In this document: piece by piece, positions 5,009-8,255 of the stretch
Position numbering within the stretch: the stretch's first letter is position 1
Layout of the letters: the number at the start of each line of letters is the position of its first letter
The notes under the pieces: generated by a model
Database searches by the model: none
Seen by the model: the letters and a program-made list of their open reading frames with translations, nothing else
What the model was told of the DNA's origin: nothing
Translations under genes and position numbers: made by a program
Origin: Cyclobacteriaceae bacterium
GTDB taxonomy: Bacteria > Bacteroidota > Bacteroidia > Cytophagales > Cyclobacteriaceae
NCBI GenBank assembly: GCA_025363495.1
Contig: JANYDR010000426.1
Coordinates: 1 to 8,255 of the forward strand
Reading direction: 5' to 3'
Length of the DNA stretch: 8,255 bases

Positions 5009-6892
5009 ATGGCGAAAGACATTTTTGAGTATAACGAATCGAGTATTAAGTCTCTTGACTGGCGCGAGCATATTCGCCTCCGCCCGGGGATGTACATAGG
5101 TAAACTTGGCGATGGCTCAGCAAAAGACGATGGCATCTATGTGCTTGTAAAAGAGGTGATGGACAACTGCATTGATGAGCACATGATGGGTTATGGGAAA
5201 ACCATCGATGTAAAAATTACCGATCAGAAAGTCGTCGTTCGTGACTATGGCCGCGGTATTCCTCTTGGAAAAGTCGTTGATGTTGTTTCCAAAATTAATA
5301 CGGGAGCCAAGTATGATTCCGGGGCTTTTCAGAAATCTGTTGGTTTGAATGGCGTGGGAACGAAAGCTGTCAACGCTTTGTCAAATTATTTCAAGGTCCA
5401 TGCATTCCGTGAAGGACAAAGCAAGCTTGCCGAATTCAAGAAAGGAGTTCTTACCAATGATCCCAAGATTGCAAAAAGCAGCGATCGTAATGGTACACTC
5501 GTTGAGTTTGAACCCGACGGTTCAATGTTCAAAAATTATCATTTCATTTTTGAATACCTGGATGATCTGATGTGGAATTATGCATTCCTTAACGCAGGTC
5601 TGACCATTAATTATAACGGACAGAAATTCTACTCGAAAGATGGATTGCTTGACCTTTTAAAACAGAAGTCGGATCCGGAAGAAATACAATATCCGATCAT
5701 TCATTTTAAAGGAGAGGACATAGAAGTTGCCCTTACGCACGGTAACCAATACGGCGAAGAATACTATTCATTTGTCAATGGTCAGAATACAACGCAGGGA
5801 GGGACTCACCTGGCAGCTTTTCGCGAGGGAATGATTCGTGGTGTGCGTGATTTTTACAAGAAAGATTATGACGCTGCCGACATTCGTGCCAGTGTAATTG
5901 CTGCAGTGGCGGTACGCGTTCAAGAGCCTGTATTTGAATCACAAACTAAGACAAAGCTGGGCTCGATGTATATGGCACCCGATGGTGTCACCGTGAAGAA
6001 CTTTGTAGGTGATTTTGTAGCCAAGGAACTTGAGATATATCTCAATAAGAATCCCAGGACGGCGGAGGCAATGCAGAAGCGTATCCTGCAGTCGGAACGT
6101 GAGCGTAAGGAGATTGCGGGTATTAAGAAGTTGGCAAACGAACGTGCCAAGAAAGCCAATCTGCACAATAAGAAGCTTCGTGATTGCCGCTTCCACTTTG
6201 ATGATGAAAAAGGGCAAAAGGGTGCAGAATCTGTAGTCTTTATTACAGAAGGTGATTCGGCCAGCGGCTCGATTACCAAATCCCGTGACGTTGAAACACA
6301 GGCCGTATTCAGCTTAAGAGGTAAGCCCCTGAATTGCTTTGGCCTGACCAAGAAAGTCGTGTATGAAAATGAGGAGTTTAACCTGCTTCAGCACGCACTC
6401 AATATTGAAGATGGAATGGATGGATTGAGATATAATAAAGTTATTGTTGCTACGGATGCTGATGTTGACGGCATGCACATCCGGCTTCTGCTAATGACGT
6501 TCTTCCTACAGTTTTTCCCTGACCTCGTAAAGGCAGGCCATGTTTATATCCTGGAAACGCCACTGTTTCGGGTTCGTAATAAAAAGGAAACAATCTATTG
6601 CTATAGTGAAGAGGAGAAGCAAAAGGCGGTAAGTAAACTTGGAAGCAAACCTGAGATCACACGCTTTAAGGGACTGGGTGAAATTTCCCCTGAGGAATTC
6701 GGCAATTTCATAGGGGAGGATATCCGCCTGCAGCCGGTCCGTATCGATAAAGAAAAGCACCTCATCAAGACACTTGAGTTTTATATGGGAAAGAACACAC
6801 CCGACCGACAGGATTTCATCATTGACAATCTGCGCATTGAGATGGACGTGGTGAAAGAGGAGGAGATAGTAGTGGAGGAAGGCGAAGCATGA
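5009..6892 (+). CDS. parE: DNA topoisomerase IV subunit B (ParE), ATPase subunit
   Basis: ParE binds ATP and, with ParC, passes one DNA duplex through another to unlink daughter chromosomes and relax supercoils. At 627 residues it is the size of E. coli ParE (630). The GHKL ATPase domain shows E49 (general base) and N53 (Mg) in KEVMDNCIDE. It also shows D79 and G81-P85 in RDYGRGIP and the ATP lid GLNGVGTKAVNALS; the GLNGVG form rather than GLHGVG is what I recall for Bacteroidota ParE. The transducer carries the switch lysine K314 in SQTKTKLG. The TOPRIM domain has EGDSA (E414), RGKPLN and DADVDG (D483, D485, D487), which bind the catalytic Mg, and later KGLGE (554-558). The C-terminus is acidic (EEEIVVEEGEA). 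The ATG at 5009 starts the typical short N-terminal arm. Neighbouring parC and the T-x-K-A-V lid text favour ParE over GyrB. Confidence 0.95.
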   Translation: MAKDIFEYNESSIKSLDWREHIRLRPGMYIGKLGDGSAKDDGIYVLVKEVMDNCIDEHMMGYGKTIDVKITDQKVVVRDYGRGIPLGKVVDVVSKINTGAKYDSGAFQKSVGLNGVGTKAVNALSNYFKVHAFREGQSKLAEFKKGVLTNDPKIAKSSDRNGTLVEFEPDGSMFKNYHFIFEYLDDLMWNYAFLNAGLTINYNGQKFYSKDGLLDLLKQKSDPEEIQYPIIHFKGEDIEVALTHGNQYGEEYYSFVNGQNTTQGGTHLAAFREGMIRGVRDFYKKDYDAADIRASVIAAVAVRVQEPVFESQTKTKLGSMYMAPDGVTVKNFVGDFVAKELEIYLNKNPRTAEAMQKRILQSERERKEIAGIKKLANERAKKANLHNKKLRDCRFHFDDEKGQKGAESVVFITEGDSASGSITKSRDVETQAVFSLRGKPLNCFGLTKKVVYENEEFNLLQHALNIEDGMDGLRYNKVIVATDADVDGMHIRLLLMTFFLQFFPDLVKAGHVYILETPLFRVRNKKETIYCYSEEEKQKAVSKLGSKPEITRFKGLGEISPEEFGNFIGEDIRLQPVRIDKEKHLIKTLEFYMGKNTPDRQDFIIDNLRIEMDVVKEEEIVVEEGEA

Positions 6893-6993
6893 AAACGCTA
6901 TTGCACTTTTTCTGCAATTCTCCAACGATTGCGTTTTTTCTGCAATTATTTGGAACGCAAAAAATCATTAATGATAGTGAGATAGCAAGTTGA
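6889..6993 (+). CDS. possible 34-codon small ORF bridging parE and parC
   Basis: An ATG at 6889 overlaps the parE stop as ATGA and opens a frame that runs 34 codons to TGA at 6991-6993, ending 3 nt before the parC ATG. A strong Shine-Dalgarno-like run GGAGGAAGG (6874-6882) sits 6 nt upstream, though it also encodes the acidic ParE tail. The peptide starts MKTLLHFF, is hydrophobic to about residue 22 and polar afterwards (KIINDSEIAS). Translation through it would keep ribosomes moving from parE to parC. A frame this short is quite likely by chance, and the repeat inside it is not in phase, so coding is doubtful. Confidence 0.25.
   Translation: MKTLLHFFCNSPTIAFFLQLFGTQKIINDSEIAS
6900..6947 (+). 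repeat. direct repeat with hairpins in the parE-parC spacer
   Basis: ATTGCACTTTTTCTGCAATT (6900-6919) and ATTGCGTTTTTTCTGCAATT (6928-6947) match at 18 of 20 positions with a 28-nt period. The first copy is itself an inverted repeat (ATTGCA, 7-nt loop, TGCAAT). The second copy pairs less well but can instead pair TTGCGTT (6929-6935) with AACGCAA (6954-6960). This gives two mutually exclusive foldings. No T-run follows on the coding strand, so this is not a standard terminator. Confidence 0.6.
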
Positions 6994-6996
6994 TAT

Positions 6997-8255
6997 ATGA
7001 GTAAAAAGAAAGCTTCAAAAGGGAATAACACTCCAAAAATCGGAAATGGTGATGTCGTCCATGAGCTCATTTCCATTGATGGTCTTTATGAGAATTGGTT
7101 CCTTGATTATGCATCGTATGTAATCCTTGAACGTGCTGTACCACGCATCGAGGATGGATTGAAACCAGTGCAACGAAGGATTGCCCACTCGTTAAAAGAG
7201 ATGGACGATGGTCGCTTTAATAAGGTTGCCAACGTCATTGGTAACACCATGCAGTACCACCCTCATGGAGATGCAGCCATCGGGGAGGCAATCGTGAATA
7301 TTGGTCAGAAAGACTTATTGATTGACACGCAAGGCAACTGGGGTGATGTACGCACGGGAGACAGTGCTGCTGCTCCACGATACATTGAAGCCCGGCCCTC
7401 CAAATTCGCATTGGATGTGGTGTATAATTCGCAAACTACCGAATGGCAATTGTCATATGACGGTCGCAAGAAAGAACCGGTGACATTGCCGGTAAAATTC
7501 CCGTTGCTACTTGCACAGGGGGTGGAGGGTATTGCCGTCGGTCTGTCCACAAAGATCCTTCCTCATAATTTTGTTGAACTGATAAAGGCATCCATTGACA
7601 TTCTGAAGGGAAAGAATCCAAAGATATATCCTGACTTCCTCACGGGTGGTATTGCTGACTTCTCTGAATATGATCAGGGCTACCGCGGAGGTAAAATCAA
7701 GGTTCGGGCCAAGATTGAGATAATTGATAAAAAAGCACTGGCTATCAAGCAGATACCATTTGGCACGACGACAACTTCTTTGATGGAGTCAATAGTGAAA
7801 GCCAGTGAAAAAGGAAAGATCAAGGTAAAGCAGGTTGTAGATAATACAGCGAAAGATGTGGAGATCATGATCCATCTTCAGCCTGGATTATCTCCTGAGA
7901 TTGCTATTGATGCTTTGTACGCTTTCACGGATTGTGAAGTGTCGATTTCGCCAAATGCCTGCGTGATCGTGAAAGACAAACCAATGTTCATGAAAGTGAA
8001 CGATATCCTGAAGTACAACACGGAGCATACTGTACGGTTGCTTAAGCAGGAGTTGGAAATCAGGAAGGCAGAACTGATGGAAAAGATACTCTTCTCTTCA
8101 TTGGAGAAGATTTTTATCGAAAACAGGATCTATCGCGATATTGAAGAATGCGAAACATTCGAAGATGTTATCAAGACGGTGGACAAAGGTTTAAAACCTT
8201 ATAAGAAGCAGTTCTACCGCGAGATCACCCGCGAGGATATCCTTCGCCTTTTGGA
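6997..8255 (+). CDS. parC: DNA topoisomerase IV subunit A (ParC), N-terminal part, cut by window edge
   Basis: ParC cuts and rejoins DNA in topoisomerase IV. The first 419 codons are present and open to the right edge; the C-terminal DNA-wrapping domain is missing. The start ATG gives a lysine-rich head (MSKKKASKG), then YENWFLDYASYVILERAVPR and DGLKPVQRRIAHSL, the type IIA winged-helix opening. YHPHGDAAIGEA (87-98) is the helix that contacts DNA and quinolones, and TQGNWGD leads to R128 and the catalytic Y129 in AAAPRYIEARPSKFA. Later, LPVKFPLLLAQGVEGIAVGLST and LPHNF are family constants of the tower and coiled-coil region. The position matching E. coli GyrA Ser83 is Ala93 and that matching Asp87 is Glu97. 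The text RYIEARPSKF and the parE neighbour favour ParC over GyrA. It lies 104 nt after parE and 3 nt after the small ORF. Confidence 0.95.
   Translation, partial: MSKKKASKGNNTPKIGNGDVVHELISIDGLYENWFLDYASYVILERAVPRIEDGLKPVQRRIAHSLKEMDDGRFNKVANVIGNTMQYHPHGDAAIGEAIVNIGQKDLLIDTQGNWGDVRTGDSAAAPRYIEARPSKFALDVVYNSQTTEWQLSYDGRKKEPVTLPVKFPLLLAQGVEGIAVGLSTKILPHNFVELIKASIDILKGKNPKIYPDFLTGGIADFSEYDQGYRGGKIKVRAKIEIIDKKALAIKQIPFGTTTTSLMESIVKASEKGKIKVKQVVDNTAKDVEIMIHLQPGLSPEIAIDALYAFTDCEVSISPNACVIVKDKPMFMKVNDILKYNTEHTVRLLKQELEIRKAELMEKILFSSLEKIFIENRIYRDIEECETFEDVIKTVDKGLKPYKKQFYREITREDILRLL

Noticed and set aside
5920..6351. 143-codon minus-strand open frame inside parE
   Set aside because: It is antisense to the conserved transducer and TOPRIM coding region and encodes a low-complexity Ser/Arg/Leu-rich product with no motif.
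5009..6892. GyrB instead of ParE
   Set aside because: The immediate parC neighbour, the GLNGVGTKAVNALS lid and the length point to topoisomerase IV; gyrA and gyrB are usually not adjacent to each other in this phylum.

Overview
The window looks like chromosomal core DNA from a Bacteroidota bacterium, most likely of the Cytophagales type. This is judged from the protein style: topoisomerase IV genes of the Bacteroidota kind lying together, a PAS domain start of a kind common in that phylum, starts without regular Shine-Dalgarno sites, AT-rich promoter-like boxes and short lipoproteins. No transposase, integrase, CRISPR array, tRNA or rRNA gene was seen. I found no convincing new multi-gene system; the interest lies in one unusual enzyme and in several intergenic DNA structures.

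Left part (1-3224). At the left edge a leftward gene is cut off; its first 54 codons encode the start of a PAS sensory domain. It diverges from mscL (265-636, mechanosensitive channel). mscL converges on a leftward 3-hydroxybutyryl-CoA dehydrogenase gene (665-1555), and the two share a perfect 18-bp inverted repeat that covers both stop codons. Upstream of the dehydrogenase, on the same strand, lie a small lipoprotein with a BamE/SmpA-like pattern (1631-2014) and, overlapping it by 17 nt, a fatty-acid-hydroxylase-superfamily membrane protein (1998-3224). The latter closely resembles animal alkylglycerol monooxygenase (AGMO/TMEM195), an ether-lipid-cleaving enzyme. A second copy of the repeat core separates the lipoprotein from the dehydrogenase.

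Middle part (3225-5008). A probable outer-membrane beta-barrel protein (3334-4239) diverges from the AGMO-like gene. It is followed by an unrecognised four-helix membrane protein (4331-4768) and a 240-nt gap with a palindrome and a candidate promoter.

Right part (5009-8255). parE (complete) and parC (first 419 codons, cut by the window edge) encode the two subunits of topoisomerase IV, which separates linked daughter chromosomes. The 104-nt spacer between them holds an 18/20-matching direct repeat able to form hairpins. It also holds a 34-codon open frame that starts in an ATGA overlap with the parE stop and ends 3 nt before parC.

Functionally, topoisomerase IV is one clear operon. The AGMO-like enzyme and lipoprotein are probably co-translated. 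mscL, the dehydrogenase, the barrel protein and the PAS protein appear to be independent units.
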